Assembly (NCBI GenBank): GCA_937872925.1
Contig: CALMUT010000365.1
Location: 1 to 36,736 of the forward strand
Origin: an uncultured Myxococcales bacterium
Lineage (GTDB): Bacteria > Myxococcota_A > Polyangia > Polyangiales > Polyangiaceae
Direction of reading: 5' to 3'
DNA length: 36,736 nucleotides
Shown here: in pieces, positions 24,465 to 33,172 of the stretch
Layout: each line of letters opens with the position of its first letter
Position numbering within the stretch: the first letter of the stretch is position 1
Made by a program: the position numbers and the translations under genes
Notes under the pieces: generated by a model
The model's input: only the letters and a program-made list of their open reading frames with translations
What the model was told of the DNA's origin: nothing
Database searches by the model: none

Positions 24465-25115
24465 ATGCCCAAAACCGAGGCCTCCCGGGCCAAGTCGCCG
24501 GTCCGGCGCAAAGTGCGGGAGCTCAAAAGCCAGGCGTACCGCGAAGCCATCTTGGAGGCCGCAGAAGAGGTCTTTCTGCGCGTTGGCTTCCGCGACGCCA
24601 AGATGAGCGAGTTGGCCGAGGCCGCCGGAGTCTCGACGGGCACGCTCTACAACTACTTCGACAACAAGGAAGCAGTCTACGCATCTCTGGTCGAAGCGGC
24701 ACACCTTGACATGCTTGGCACCGTGAACTCGGTGGCGGAGCGTGTCTCCGAGCCGTTGCCGCGCGTCCGCGCCCTGGTGCGCGCGCTGCTCGAGCGCATC
24801 GAAGAGCGCGGGGCACTGCTTGCGCTCTTCATGCAGATGGGCGCCGTGACGGAGACGGACATTCGGAGCGTTTGCGGCACGGAGATGGAGCAGGGTTACT
24901 TGCACTACTTGGGACTGCTCACGGAAGCGTTGGCCGCCGCTGCCGCGCGGGGGCAGATCCGCAGTGACGTCCCAGTGCGGCTGCTCTGTTCTGCGCTTTC
25001 TGGCGCGGTCAATGGCGCAACCTTCGCTTGGATCCACGGCGGCCAACCGCCCGGATTCGCCGAAGAGGCGCAAACGATTGTCGATCTATTCTTGGAAGGA
25101 GCGAGTCCACGATGA
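24465..25115 (+). CDS. TetR-family transcriptional regulator of the efflux operon
   Basis: 216 residues. The N-terminal helix-turn-helix domain lies at about 20-75 (YREAILEAAEEVFLRVGFRDAKMSELAEAAGVSTGTLYNYFDNKEAVYASL), with the typical TLYNYF recognition helix and K-E-A. The rest is the helical ligand/dimerisation domain without a recognised ligand class. Ribosome site GAAGGT lies 6 bases upstream. The stop overlaps the next gene start by four bases (ATGA), making it the first gene of a four-gene operon. It is expected to repress the operon, including itself, and be released by a pump substrate. Confidence 0.93.
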   Translation: MPKTEASRAKSPVRRKVRELKSQAYREAILEAAEEVFLRVGFRDAKMSELAEAAGVSTGTLYNYFDNKEAVYASLVEAAHLDMLGTVNSVAERVSEPLPRVRALVRALLERIEERGALLALFMQMGAVTETDIRSVCGTEMEQGYLHYLGLLTEALAAAAARGQIRSDVPVRLLCSALSGAVNGATFAWIHGGQPPGFAEEAQTIVDLFLEGASPR

Positions 25116-26209
25116 CGCGCCTTTCGCTCCTACTCACCTTCGCCGCGCTTGGCGCCGTGCTCGGCGTGGGTTGCTCCAAGAGCAGCGCCAAGCCCGAGGC
25201 GGCAGCGTCGGCCACTCCTGCGGCTTCGGTGGCCTCGACTCCCGCGGTCCGGGTGGAAGTTGCGCAACTGAGCGCTTCCACGGAGACTCTGAACCTGAGC
25301 TTGCCTGGAGAGGTCGAAGCAGCGCGCGATGCGCTGTTGGCGGCGAGTCTGGGTGGCCACGTGGAGCGCGTTCAAGTCAAGACCGGCGACCGGGTCAAGC
25401 GCGGCCAGGCCCTGGTGTGGGTGGACAGCGCTAGCCACCGCGCCCGACTCAAGCAGGCCCGGGTCGAACAAGAAGCCGCTGAACGCGAACTGGCGCGGGC
25501 CAAGGCCCTGGGCAAGGCCATCGCGAAAGCTGAGCTCGACGCCGCGGATACCCGCTTGCGTGCCGCACGTGCCGCGGTCTCCACGGCCCGGGTTTCGGCT
25601 AGCCGCGCCGTGATCCAAGCGCCGTTTGCGGGAACCGTCGTCGACGTCGACGTGGAGGTTGGCGAGGTGGCAGCACCCGGTGCGCCTTTGGTGCGCGTGG
25701 TGCAACTCGACCCGGTGCTCGTCACCGTCGCCGTTTCCGATCGCGACGTTGTGGCACTGAAAGAGGGCGCCACGGCGCAGGTGCGTTTCAGCGCCCGTGG
25801 CAAGCCCGCCACAGGCGTCGTCAAGACCATCAAGCGCGCGGCTGATCTGCGCACGCGGGCGTTCGAAGCCGAGATACAGGTCGACAACCCAAAAGGAGAG
25901 TACCTGCCGGGCATGATCGCGTCCGTCAGCCTGGAAAGTACGGCGGAGCGTGAGCAAATCGTGCTGAGTCAAGACTGGCTGGTCACCCGCTCCAAGGACG
26001 TCGGCGTCTTCGTGGTGCAGAAGGACGTGGTTCGCTGGCGCGCCCTGCAGCTTGGGCCGGTCATGCGCGACCGCGTGGCCGTGGATGCGGGACTGAAGTC
26101 GGGCGAAACCATCGTCATCACCGGGCACCGCGAGCTCGTCGACGGAGACCGCATCTTGGTCAGCCGCCGCGGCAAGTGCTGCCGTGAAGGTCGCGTGGAG
26201 TTCGAGTGA
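25112..26209 (+). CDS. RND efflux membrane fusion lipoprotein
   Basis: 365 residues from the ATG at 25112, chosen because it overlaps the tetR stop (ATGA) and has GGAAGGAG about 11 bases upstream. The signal peptide MTRLSLLLTFAALGAVLGVGC has a lipobox. The mature part follows the AcrA/MexA layout: N-terminal lipoyl-like half (GEVEAARDALLAASLGGHVERVQVKTGDRVKRGQALVW), a short coiled-coil hairpin, the second lipoyl half (VIQAPFAGTVVDVDVEVGEV), a beta-barrel and a C-terminal membrane-proximal domain. It bridges the inner-membrane pump and the TolC channel in the periplasm. The C-terminus (GKCCREGRVEFE) is short and Cys-containing, which is unusual. Confidence 0.92.
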   Translation: MTRLSLLLTFAALGAVLGVGCSKSSAKPEAAASATPAASVASTPAVRVEVAQLSASTETLNLSLPGEVEAARDALLAASLGGHVERVQVKTGDRVKRGQALVWVDSASHRARLKQARVEQEAAERELARAKALGKAIAKAELDAADTRLRAARAAVSTARVSASRAVIQAPFAGTVVDVDVEVGEVAAPGAPLVRVVQLDPVLVTVAVSDRDVVALKEGATAQVRFSARGKPATGVVKTIKRAADLRTRAFEAEIQVDNPKGEYLPGMIASVSLESTAEREQIVLSQDWLVTRSKDVGVFVVQKDVVRWRALQLGPVMRDRVAVDAGLKSGETIVITGHRELVDGDRILVSRRGKCCREGRVEFE

Positions 26210-26216
26210 GATCAGC

Positions 26217-29200
26217 ATGTTTGCGTTCCTGATCCGCAATCGCGCCATCGTGCTGCTGCTCATGTGGTGCGTGCTCATTTTTGGCACGTTGACCTACGTG
26301 AAGATGCCGCGGGAGGCGAATCCCGACGTCTCGATTCCTTTCGTGATGGTGACGACGCCCTATCCCGGCGTGTCGCCGGCGGACGTCGAAACGCTGATCA
26401 CCGTACCCCTCGAGAACGAACTGACCGGACTGAAGGACCTCAAGGAGATGCGCAGCACCTCGGCGGAAGGTGCCAGCATGATCTCCCTGGAGTTCGAGCC
26501 CGACGTGGTGATCGAGGATGTGTTGCAGCGCGTGCGGGATCGCGTGAGCCGCACTCGCCCGGACTTGCCGACGGACGCCGAAGACACCGACGTGCGCGAG
26601 ATATCGTTCAGCGACATGCCGATCATGATCGTGACGCTGGGTGGCAGCATCGACGAGGCCAGGTTGAAGCGCCTAGGCGAAGACTTACAAGACGAGATCA
26701 AGCGGGTCCCAGGCGTGCTCGACGCCAGTCTTTCCGGTGGTCGCACCCGTCAGATCCGCGTGCAGGTCGACCCGGAGCGCCTCGATCACTACTCGCTGTC
26801 CTTGAACGACGTCATCGGCGCGATCATGGACGAGAACGTCAACATCCCGGGCGGGGACGTGCGCGCGGGCGGGTCGAACTTCCTGGTACGTGTGCCCGGT
26901 GAGATCTCGAAGCCTGCAGAGATCGAGGGCGTCGGCATCAAGCGCATCGGCGACCGCCCGGTGTTCGTGCGCGACGTCGCCAAGGTCGTGGACGGCTTCG
27001 AAGACGCGACGACCTATTCGCGTATGGACGGCGCGCCCGCGGTGTCTCTCGCCATTTCGAAGCGCACCGGCGCCAACATCCTCGACGTCGCAGAGGCCGT
27101 GAAGAAGGTGACCGCGACCCACGCCGCGACCTGGCCCGAAGGCGTGCAGCATCGCGTGCTGGGGGACCAGTCCCGCTTCGTGCGCGACATGGTGGGGGAG
27201 CTCGAAAACAACATCATCACGGCGCTGCTCTTGGTCGTGCTGGTGATGCTGTTCTTCCTAGGCGTGCGCAACAGCTTGTTTGTCGCGCTGTCCATCCCCC
27301 TGAGCATGTTGCTGGGCATGATCGTGCTTTCGATGATGGACACGACCTTGAACATCGTCGTGCTGTTCGCACTGATCCTGGTGCTCGGCATGTTGGTGGA
27401 CAACGCCATCGTGCTCGTCGAAAACATCTTCAGACATGTACAAGAAGGGCTTTCGCTGGTGGAAGCCTCGGTCAAAGGCGCGGGCGAAGTGGCCGGAGCG
27501 GTCACCGCCTCCACCTTCACCACCGTAGCGGCGTTCGTGCCGTTGCTCGCCTGGACCGGGATCATGGGCGAGTTCATGGTCTACATGCCGCTTACGATCG
27601 TGGCGGTGTTGATCAGCTCGCTCGTCGTTGCCGTCGTGATCCTGCCGGTGCTCACCAGCCGGCGCATGAAACGCAGCGGTTCGTCCCACGAGGAATTCAA
27701 GAACCACGCCGTGCTGCGCTTCTATCGGGGCTTTCTGGAGTGGTCCCTGAATCACCGTTTCGTGACTGCGTCCGCCACGCTCTTGGTCCTGATCGGCAGT
27801 GTGGCGGCCTATGGCGCGCTCAATCACGGCACGGAGTTTTTCCCGGATGTCGAGCCGGACCGCGCGACCATCACGCTGCGCGCCCCGGAGGGCACGGACG
27901 TAGAGGCCACCGACGCCATCGTGCGGCGCATTGAAGGGCTGCTCCGCCAAGAAAAGAACATCGAGGTGTTCGTGTCCGAGACCGGCGTCGCCGGTGGCGA
28001 TTTCGCTACTTCGGCGGCTCCGAACCAGGCGCGGGTGACCGTGGATTTCCTGCCCCACGTCACCAAAGCCCACGACGACGACACGCCGCGCTTCGAAGAC
28101 CCGCGTGAGACCATCGACCGGCTCCGCAAGTCCTTGGCGTTGATCCCCGGCGCCGAGATCCGCGTCGACAAAGAGCGCATGGGCCCACCTGTTGGTGCGC
28201 CCATTGCCGTGGAGGTGTCCGGCAAGAACTTCCACGAAGCCGGTCGTTTGAGCAGCCGCGTGCGGCGCGAGTTGCTTCAGATCCCCGGAGTGACGGACAT
28301 CACCGACGACTACCGCGTTGGGCGCCCAGAGCTGCGCTTGCAGGTGGATCGCGGCGCGGCCAAGCGGGTGGGCGCGAGCACCCAAGCCGTGGCGGGCACA
28401 ATCCGAACGGCGGTGACAGGAACGAAAGCCAGCACCTTCCGCGACGGTGACGACGAGTACGACATCATGGTCGAGATCGCTCCGCAGTTTCGAGACGACC
28501 TGCAATCGATCATGCGACTGCGCATCCCTGGCCGCATCGATACCAGTCCGGATACCTTCGCGGTACCGCTGTCCGCTGTCGCCGACTACGAGCTGGCCGG
28601 CGGCAGCGGTTCGATCAAACACGTGGCGCAAAAGCCCGTGGTGACCATCGAGGCGCAAATCCAAGAGGGCTTCAATGAGAACTCTGTGCGCGAAAAGGTC
28701 GTCAAGTACATTGCCGACGCAAAGACCCCGACAGGCTATGCGCTGCGTCTGGGCGGCGCTAACGACGAGCAACGGGCGTCCCAGGAGTTCTTGAGCAATG
28801 CGTTTTTGATCGCCGTATTCTTGATCGCGATCGTGCTGGTGTCGCAGTTTGGTCGCTACGACTTGCCGCTGATCATCTTGGCGTCCGTCGTGCTCAGCAT
28901 GGTGGGTGTGCTGTGGGGCTTGGTGCTGACGGGCACGTCCTTCGGTATCGTCATGACCGGACTCGGTGTGATCTCCCTGGCGGGCGTGGTGGTGAACAAC
29001 GCCATCGTGCTGTTGGACTATGTGGAGCAGCTGAAGACTCAGGGCTACTCCACCTATGACGCCCTCGTGGAGGCTGGTTTGGTGCGCTTTCGCCCGGTGA
29101 TGCTCACCGCGGTCACGACGATCCTCGGCTTGGTGCCCATGGCCATTGGGCTGACTGTGGATTTCCGCGAGCTCAGCGTGTTCTTCGGCAGTCAGACCTC

Positions 29201-29390
29201 CTCGTGGTGGGGCCCCATGGCCGTCGCGGTGATTTTCGGCTTGGCCTTCGCCACGGTGCTGACCTTGGTCATCGTGCCGACGCTGTACAGCCTGGTGGAA
29301 AGCGCTCGTGGCGCGCTTGCGCGCCTCGCGGAGCGTGTGCGCGGGCTAGGCCCATCGCGCCCCGCCGCCGGCGGCGCCGACGCGGAGTGA
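26217..29390 (+). CDS. RND-family efflux pump
   Basis: 1057 residues from the ATG at 26217 (MFAFLIRNRAIV), which is 7 bases after the fusion-protein stop; the earlier GTG at 26184 overlaps that gene and is less likely. Inner-membrane resistance-nodulation-division transporter with the usual TM1, two large periplasmic loops and twelve membrane segments. Diagnostic features are MPREANPDVSIPFVMVTT, YPGVSPADVE, GMLVDNAIVLVENIF in TM4 (Asp-Asn rather than the Asp-Asp pair of AcrB-type pumps) and GVVVNNAIVLLDYVE in the second half. It uses the proton gradient to export substrates; which ones cannot be read. It follows tetR and the fusion protein and precedes TolC. Confidence 0.94.
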   Translation: MFAFLIRNRAIVLLLMWCVLIFGTLTYVKMPREANPDVSIPFVMVTTPYPGVSPADVETLITVPLENELTGLKDLKEMRSTSAEGASMISLEFEPDVVIEDVLQRVRDRVSRTRPDLPTDAEDTDVREISFSDMPIMIVTLGGSIDEARLKRLGEDLQDEIKRVPGVLDASLSGGRTRQIRVQVDPERLDHYSLSLNDVIGAIMDENVNIPGGDVRAGGSNFLVRVPGEISKPAEIEGVGIKRIGDRPVFVRDVAKVVDGFEDATTYSRMDGAPAVSLAISKRTGANILDVAEAVKKVTATHAATWPEGVQHRVLGDQSRFVRDMVGELENNIITALLLVVLVMLFFLGVRNSLFVALSIPLSMLLGMIVLSMMDTTLNIVVLFALILVLGMLVDNAIVLVENIFRHVQEGLSLVEASVKGAGEVAGAVTASTFTTVAAFVPLLAWTGIMGEFMVYMPLTIVAVLISSLVVAVVILPVLTSRRMKRSGSSHEEFKNHAVLRFYRGFLEWSLNHRFVTASATLLVLIGSVAAYGALNHGTEFFPDVEPDRATITLRAPEGTDVEATDAIVRRIEGLLRQEKNIEVFVSETGVAGGDFATSAAPNQARVTVDFLPHVTKAHDDDTPRFEDPRETIDRLRKSLALIPGAEIRVDKERMGPPVGAPIAVEVSGKNFHEAGRLSSRVRRELLQIPGVTDITDDYRVGRPELRLQVDRGAAKRVGASTQAVAGTIRTAVTGTKASTFRDGDDEYDIMVEIAPQFRDDLQSIMRLRIPGRIDTSPDTFAVPLSAVADYELAGGSGSIKHVAQKPVVTIEAQIQEGFNENSVREKVVKYIADAKTPTGYALRLGGANDEQRASQEFLSNAFLIAVFLIAIVLVSQFGRYDLPLIILASVVLSMVGVLWGLVLTGTSFGIVMTGLGVISLAGVVVNNAIVLLDYVEQLKTQGYSTYDALVEAGLVRFRPVMLTAVTTILGLVPMAIGLTVDFRELSVFFGSQTSSWWGPMAVAVIFGLAFATVLTLVIVPTLYSLVESARGALARLAERVRGLGPSRPAAGGADAE

Positions 29391-29405
29391 AGAAAGGATC
29401 TGAAA

Positions 29406-30944
29406 ATGCGCTTGTTGAAATGTGTGCCGACCGTGCTGGGGCTGGTGATCGCGGTTAGTCCAGCCGCTCATGCGCAGCCCGCCCCTGAGCCAGGCGAGCC
29501 CGGCCCGCCCGAGGACTTGGGACCGACCGAGGCGGCGCAGCTGCCTTCCGAAGACGACAGCGTTCGCAGTATCACGGAACGGCTACAGGGACTGCTCGGG
29601 CGACCCCGTGGACTGACCGCGGATCAAGTTGCCGCGCGTGCTGCAGCGACCAGCTTCGACGCAAAATCCAAGCTCGAGGACGTGCGCGCCGCGGAAGCGG
29701 ATGTGGACCGAGCGGTGATGGCTTTTGTTCCGCGGCTGACCTTCACGGGGCGCTACACGCGTCTGTCTGCGGTGGACGACGCGGCCGTGGGCCCGGACCA
29801 GGGCAGCTTGGTCGGGACCACGGCACCTGCCGGGCCGCTTCCCCCCGGCGCGCCTTTGATCGGTCTTCCAGCGTCGGCGTTTTCGTTCCCGCAAATCCTC
29901 GACCAGTGGCACTTGCAAGCGAATCTCACCGTTCCCATTTCGGACTACGTGCTGTCCACGAGCAAAGCCCACGCCGCCACCAAGAGCTCCCGGCGCGCTG
30001 CCGAGCTCAACGTCAAAGCGACTGCACTGCAAGCCGCCGCCAACGCGCGGGTTGCCTACTACGGTTGGGCGCGGGCACGGCTGTCTGTCGTCGTCGCCGA
30101 AGAATCGGTTACGCAGTCCAAGGCGCAGCTGGATACCGTACGGCTATCCGAAAAAGCGGGGCGCGCTTCCGAAGCCGACGTGTTGCATGCCGAGTCCGCT
30201 GTGGCCAACGCACAGCTTTTGGAAACTCGCGCCAAGTCGCTTTTTCGGGTGTCTGCCGCACGCCTCCGCACGGTAATGCACGAGCCTCGGAGTGGGAGTT
30301 GGGAGATTGGCGAGCAGGTGCTCCGGCCGCAGCCTGGCGACGACGAGCGCACGAGTCCCGAAGCGCTGGTGCGCGAAGCGCTGAGCAAACGGCTGGAGCT
30401 GCAGGCATTGGAGCGCACCGCACACTCTCTGCAGAAACAGAGCGACGTGCTCAGTTCGCAGGCGATCCCACGCTTGGAAGCCTTCGGCAACGCGTACTAT
30501 TCAAATCCGAACCAACGCATCTTTCCCCAAGAGAAGAAGTGGCGCGCCACCTGGGACGTCGGTCTGCAGATCACCTGGTCACCGAACGACCTAGGCACTG
30601 CGCCCGCCTCCGCCCGCGGATTGGACGCCCAGCGGGGGAAGGTGAGCTACCAGAAGAAGGCCCTCGAAGACGCAGTGCTTCTGGAAGTGACCGAAGCCGT
30701 CGCGGCGCTGAAAGAAGCGCGTGCGTCCGTGAAGACGGCGGAGACCGCAATGAAGAGCGCCGAGGCGTCATACCGCGTACGGCGCAAGCTGTACCAGTAC
30801 GGCCGCGGGACCGCGCTAGAGGTGTTTGACGCCGAGGTCGCGCTGCTGCGCTCGCGTCTCACGTACATTGACGCCTTTGTCTCGCTCCGAATCGCTCGTG
30901 TCCAGTTGGATCACGCTGTGGGCCGCGACGTGCGCGACGTTTGA
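29406..30944 (+). CDS. TolC-family outer membrane channel
   Basis: 512 residues with signal peptide MRLLKCVPTVLGLVIAVSPAAHAQ and AAAGGA about 7 bases before the start. An acidic, Pro-rich spacer (about 25-60) precedes two outer-membrane efflux protein repeats: DAKSKLEDVRAAEADVDRAVMAFVPRLTFTGRYTRL in the first half and FGNAYYSNPNQ ... ATWDVGLQITWSPNDLG in the second. Long coiled-coil helices such as EDAVLLEVTEAVAALKEARASVKTAE then lead to the closing RIARVQLDHAVGRD. It forms the trimeric exit duct for the RND pump. The 15-bp gap to the pump gene shows it is the last gene of the operon. The 34-bp tail to the next, convergent gene has no clear terminator. Confidence 0.93.
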   Translation: MRLLKCVPTVLGLVIAVSPAAHAQPAPEPGEPGPPEDLGPTEAAQLPSEDDSVRSITERLQGLLGRPRGLTADQVAARAAATSFDAKSKLEDVRAAEADVDRAVMAFVPRLTFTGRYTRLSAVDDAAVGPDQGSLVGTTAPAGPLPPGAPLIGLPASAFSFPQILDQWHLQANLTVPISDYVLSTSKAHAATKSSRRAAELNVKATALQAAANARVAYYGWARARLSVVVAEESVTQSKAQLDTVRLSEKAGRASEADVLHAESAVANAQLLETRAKSLFRVSAARLRTVMHEPRSGSWEIGEQVLRPQPGDDERTSPEALVREALSKRLELQALERTAHSLQKQSDVLSSQAIPRLEAFGNAYYSNPNQRIFPQEKKWRATWDVGLQITWSPNDLGTAPASARGLDAQRGKVSYQKKALEDAVLLEVTEAVAALKEARASVKTAETAMKSAEASYRVRRKLYQYGRGTALEVFDAEVALLRSRLTYIDAFVSLRIARVQLDHAVGRDVRDV

Positions 30945-30978
30945 CGAGCACGTGGCGTGACCGTCCGCGCGGGCGGCG

Positions 30979-31290
30979 TCAGTGAAAGCGCTCGAAGCTC
31001 TTGCGGCGGAACTGGTATTGGATCGTGCCAGGCTCGAAATGCAGCCGCGACCTTGAGACCAGCACGTCGACCTGGGGTTTCATCGCGCGCCCTTCGATCT
31101 TCATGATACTAAGCCGATGCACACGGCGGACTTTCTTCTCGGCAACGGGAGCGGCGGGCGCGGCCGCGGGGGGCGCGGCCGCGGGGGGCGCGGCAGGTGC
31201 GGTCTTTTCGGAGCCCTCCGCAGCGAATGCAGGAGCGGCACAGGTCAGGGCGGCGGCAATAGCGATGAAACGTGGCATGAGCATGTGCAT
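30979..31290 (-). CDS. Small exported protein with Ala/Pro-rich linker
   Basis: 103 residues (MHMLMPRFIAIAAALTC); two other in-frame ATGs at 31284 and 31278 are possible starts. A signal peptide ends at AFAAEG, then an Ala/Pro linker encoded by an almost perfect 15-bp tandem repeat (near 31157-31199). The remaining 50 residues are basic and beta-like (VHRLSIMKIEGRAMKPQV, then SRLHFEPGTIQYQFRRKSF). No family is recognised; the KIEGR-x-x-KP segment looks conserved-type rather than random. A longer frame (to 31668) overlaps the lipoprotein gene on the other strand and is rejected. It diverges from the PLC-like gene over 108 bp and converges on tolC. Confidence 0.6.
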   Translation of the reverse strand: MHMLMPRFIAIAAALTCAAPAFAAEGSEKTAPAAPPAAAPPAAAPAAPVAEKKVRRVHRLSIMKIEGRAMKPQVDVLVSRSRLHFEPGTIQYQFRRKSFERFH

Positions 31291-31398
31291 TTTGACACAG
31301 CTACCGTCCCGGGGCTTGGCTCCTTCCTTTTGCTGGCGAAGTGCCTGGAAATGGCGGCGCTTTCGACCAGACTCGGAGGGCGCGCTATCGTCTGCCCA

Positions 31399-32994
31399 AT
31401 GCCCGGTTCGCCGCTTCGTCCCGCCGCGGTTGCGCTGCTCGCTGGGCTCATCTCGGCCTGCGGCGCGCAAGACGCGAGCACGCGACCTGGAACGGGCGCT
31501 GGCGGAGGAGCCGGCGCGGCGACCGGCGGCGGCGGCAATCTGAGCGGCGGTGGTGGGGCGCCTTCTGGCGGCGCTGGCGGGACGACGACTGGTGGCTCCG
31601 GTGGGGCGACGACCGGCGGCGCAGGCGCTTCGGAAAGCTATGCGGACGCGACGTTCTTTGCTTCGCACAATTCCTATTCCCCAGGTCCGGAGCTGGGTAC
31701 GTTGCAGGCGCAGCTAGATGCAGGCGTTCGTTTCGTCGAGTTCGACGTGCACGACAACGACTTCGCTTCCCAGGGCTATCGCGTCGGCCACGACGCCCCC
31801 GGCAACGAAGTTGCGCTCGGCGCAGGAAATCCGAACACGCTCGGTCTGAGCGCCTGGTTGAAGGCGATCGCCACTTGGTCCAGCGCCCACAAAGGCCACG
31901 CTCCCATCACTATCGGTCTCGATCTGAAAGACTCCCTGGAAGACAATCCATCCTACGCTGCCGGCAATCTGGCCGCTTTGAACGATGTCCTGCTAGCTGC
32001 GTTTGGCAATGCGTTGTTTCCGGAGCCGGATGCGTCGACCGCGTTGCCGACCGTTGCGGCACTCCGCGACCGCGTGGTCGTTGTACTCAGCGGGGATCAC
32101 ACCACGCGCCTCGCCTACGTGCGGGACACCGGGAAGAACCCCAGCGTGGCGCTGAACGCAGCGGGGCAAGTGCTCGAAATCCATGACTCGGGCGCTGGAG
32201 ACTTGTGGTATTGGAGCGGCAGCTTGACCGCGGGAGCGGTGCGCTTCGCTCGGCACAGCCGCTACGACACCGGGAAGAACCCTGCGGTGCTGTTGGACGA
32301 CTCCGGAGTGGTCGTAGAAGTCCACGAGCATCCCAGCACTCCCCAGCTCTTCTACCGAGTGGGGCGGCTAACAAGTGACCAAGAGGTCACATGGCAGGAC
32401 AGCGCAGGAAAGGCCTTTCCCGGTAACGACGGCGGGCAAAACCCGAGCCTGGCCTGGGTCGTCGCCGGCAGCACCCTGCGCGAGGTCCACAAGAGCCAGA
32501 ACAGCAGCCAAAACTGGTACTGGGACGGCGCCTTGAACGCAGCCAAGACGGACATCACGTGGACGCGCAAGTCCGCCGACGGAGGCAAGACCAGCGATCC
32601 GGCCTATGATGCGACCCGCTCTAGCGCAGGCGGAAACAGCGTTCAGGTCAGCAGTGCTGGCCACGGACCCTTCAGTACCGACGTGTTGCTCGTGGCGCTC
32701 AACGCCGGCAAGCCCGAGCGCATTCGCTATCCCCAGCAAATGTTTGTAGAAGTGCAGCCGGGCAACGCCATGCTGGAGAAGGACAACGCTTGGTTTTTCG
32801 CTGCGGATGCGCGCAGCGCGACGGACCGCGCATGGGCAACGGGCTGGCGCTCTGCAGGCAAACTGGTGCGCTTCTGGGTGTTCAACGACGTGAAATATGC
32901 CACCGCGCCACCGCCGAGTTTTGGCGCAACCGACGCGCCGCTTTCAAGTTGGTACCAAACGTATTGCGCCGGCGTTGGCTGCGTGGCGTTCTAG
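31399..32994 (+). CDS. PI-PLC-like phosphodiesterase lipoprotein with three inserted repeats
   Basis: 531 residues from the ATG at 31399 (MPGSPLRPAAVALLAG). Lipobox LISAC gives a lipidated Cys21. A Gly/Thr-rich linker follows to about residue 75. The TIM-barrel-like part has FFASHNSYS with His90, VEFDVHDND, and RVGHDAPG with His131, the two His expected for PI-specific phospholipase C-type catalysis, and then PITIGLDLKDSLEDN. After RDRVVVVLSGDH the barrel is interrupted by three similar units starting near residues 243, 290 and 344. They are marked by DTGKNPSVAL, DTGKNPAVLL and DGGQNPSLAW, followed by a conserved VEVHE/LEIHD/LREVHK strand and an aromatic strand. The barrel pattern resumes with STDVLLVALNAGKPERIRYPQQMF. 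Substrate unknown. The 5' extension to 31117 is rejected. Confidence 0.8.
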   Translation: MPGSPLRPAAVALLAGLISACGAQDASTRPGTGAGGGAGAATGGGGNLSGGGGAPSGGAGGTTTGGSGGATTGGAGASESYADATFFASHNSYSPGPELGTLQAQLDAGVRFVEFDVHDNDFASQGYRVGHDAPGNEVALGAGNPNTLGLSAWLKAIATWSSAHKGHAPITIGLDLKDSLEDNPSYAAGNLAALNDVLLAAFGNALFPEPDASTALPTVAALRDRVVVVLSGDHTTRLAYVRDTGKNPSVALNAAGQVLEIHDSGAGDLWYWSGSLTAGAVRFARHSRYDTGKNPAVLLDDSGVVVEVHEHPSTPQLFYRVGRLTSDQEVTWQDSAGKAFPGNDGGQNPSLAWVVAGSTLREVHKSQNSSQNWYWDGALNAAKTDITWTRKSADGGKTSDPAYDATRSSAGGNSVQVSSAGHGPFSTDVLLVALNAGKPERIRYPQQMFVEVQPGNAMLEKDNAWFFAADARSATDRAWATGWRSAGKLVRFWVFNDVKYATAPPPSFGATDAPLSSWYQTYCAGVGCVAF

Positions 32995-33003
32995 CGTCCA
33001 GCC

Positions 33004-33020
33004 GCGACCTACGAGGTCGC
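33004..33020 (+). other. Hairpin after the PLC-like gene
   Basis: GCGACCT and AGGTCGC (7-bp arms, 3-nt loop ACG) lie 9 bases after the stop. No T run follows, so it may aid termination or mRNA stability; weak call. Confidence 0.35.
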
Positions 33021-33172
33021 ACGTGACCGCGCTCTCCGCGCGATCTGCAGGGACGGCGAGGCAGCGACAAAAGGCACCTAAGTCCCTAGATTGCTGAAAG
33101 AAAACGTCGTGTGGCACCGTATGCTGTCGTGTGCTCCGGAGTACGGCACTGTCGTTGCACAGAGGTGTGGGT

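Noticed and set aside
25130..26287. Long antisense ORF opposite the membrane fusion gene, and similar ones at 27258-28772, 23108-24223 and 19193-20293
   Set aside because: Typical shadow frames of high-GC genes: His/Arg/Gly-rich translation, no recognisable domain, and complete overlap with clear genes.
31117..31398. N-terminal extension of the PLC-like lipoprotein
   Set aside because: It would be antisense to the small exported protein and place the signal peptide nearly 100 residues inside.
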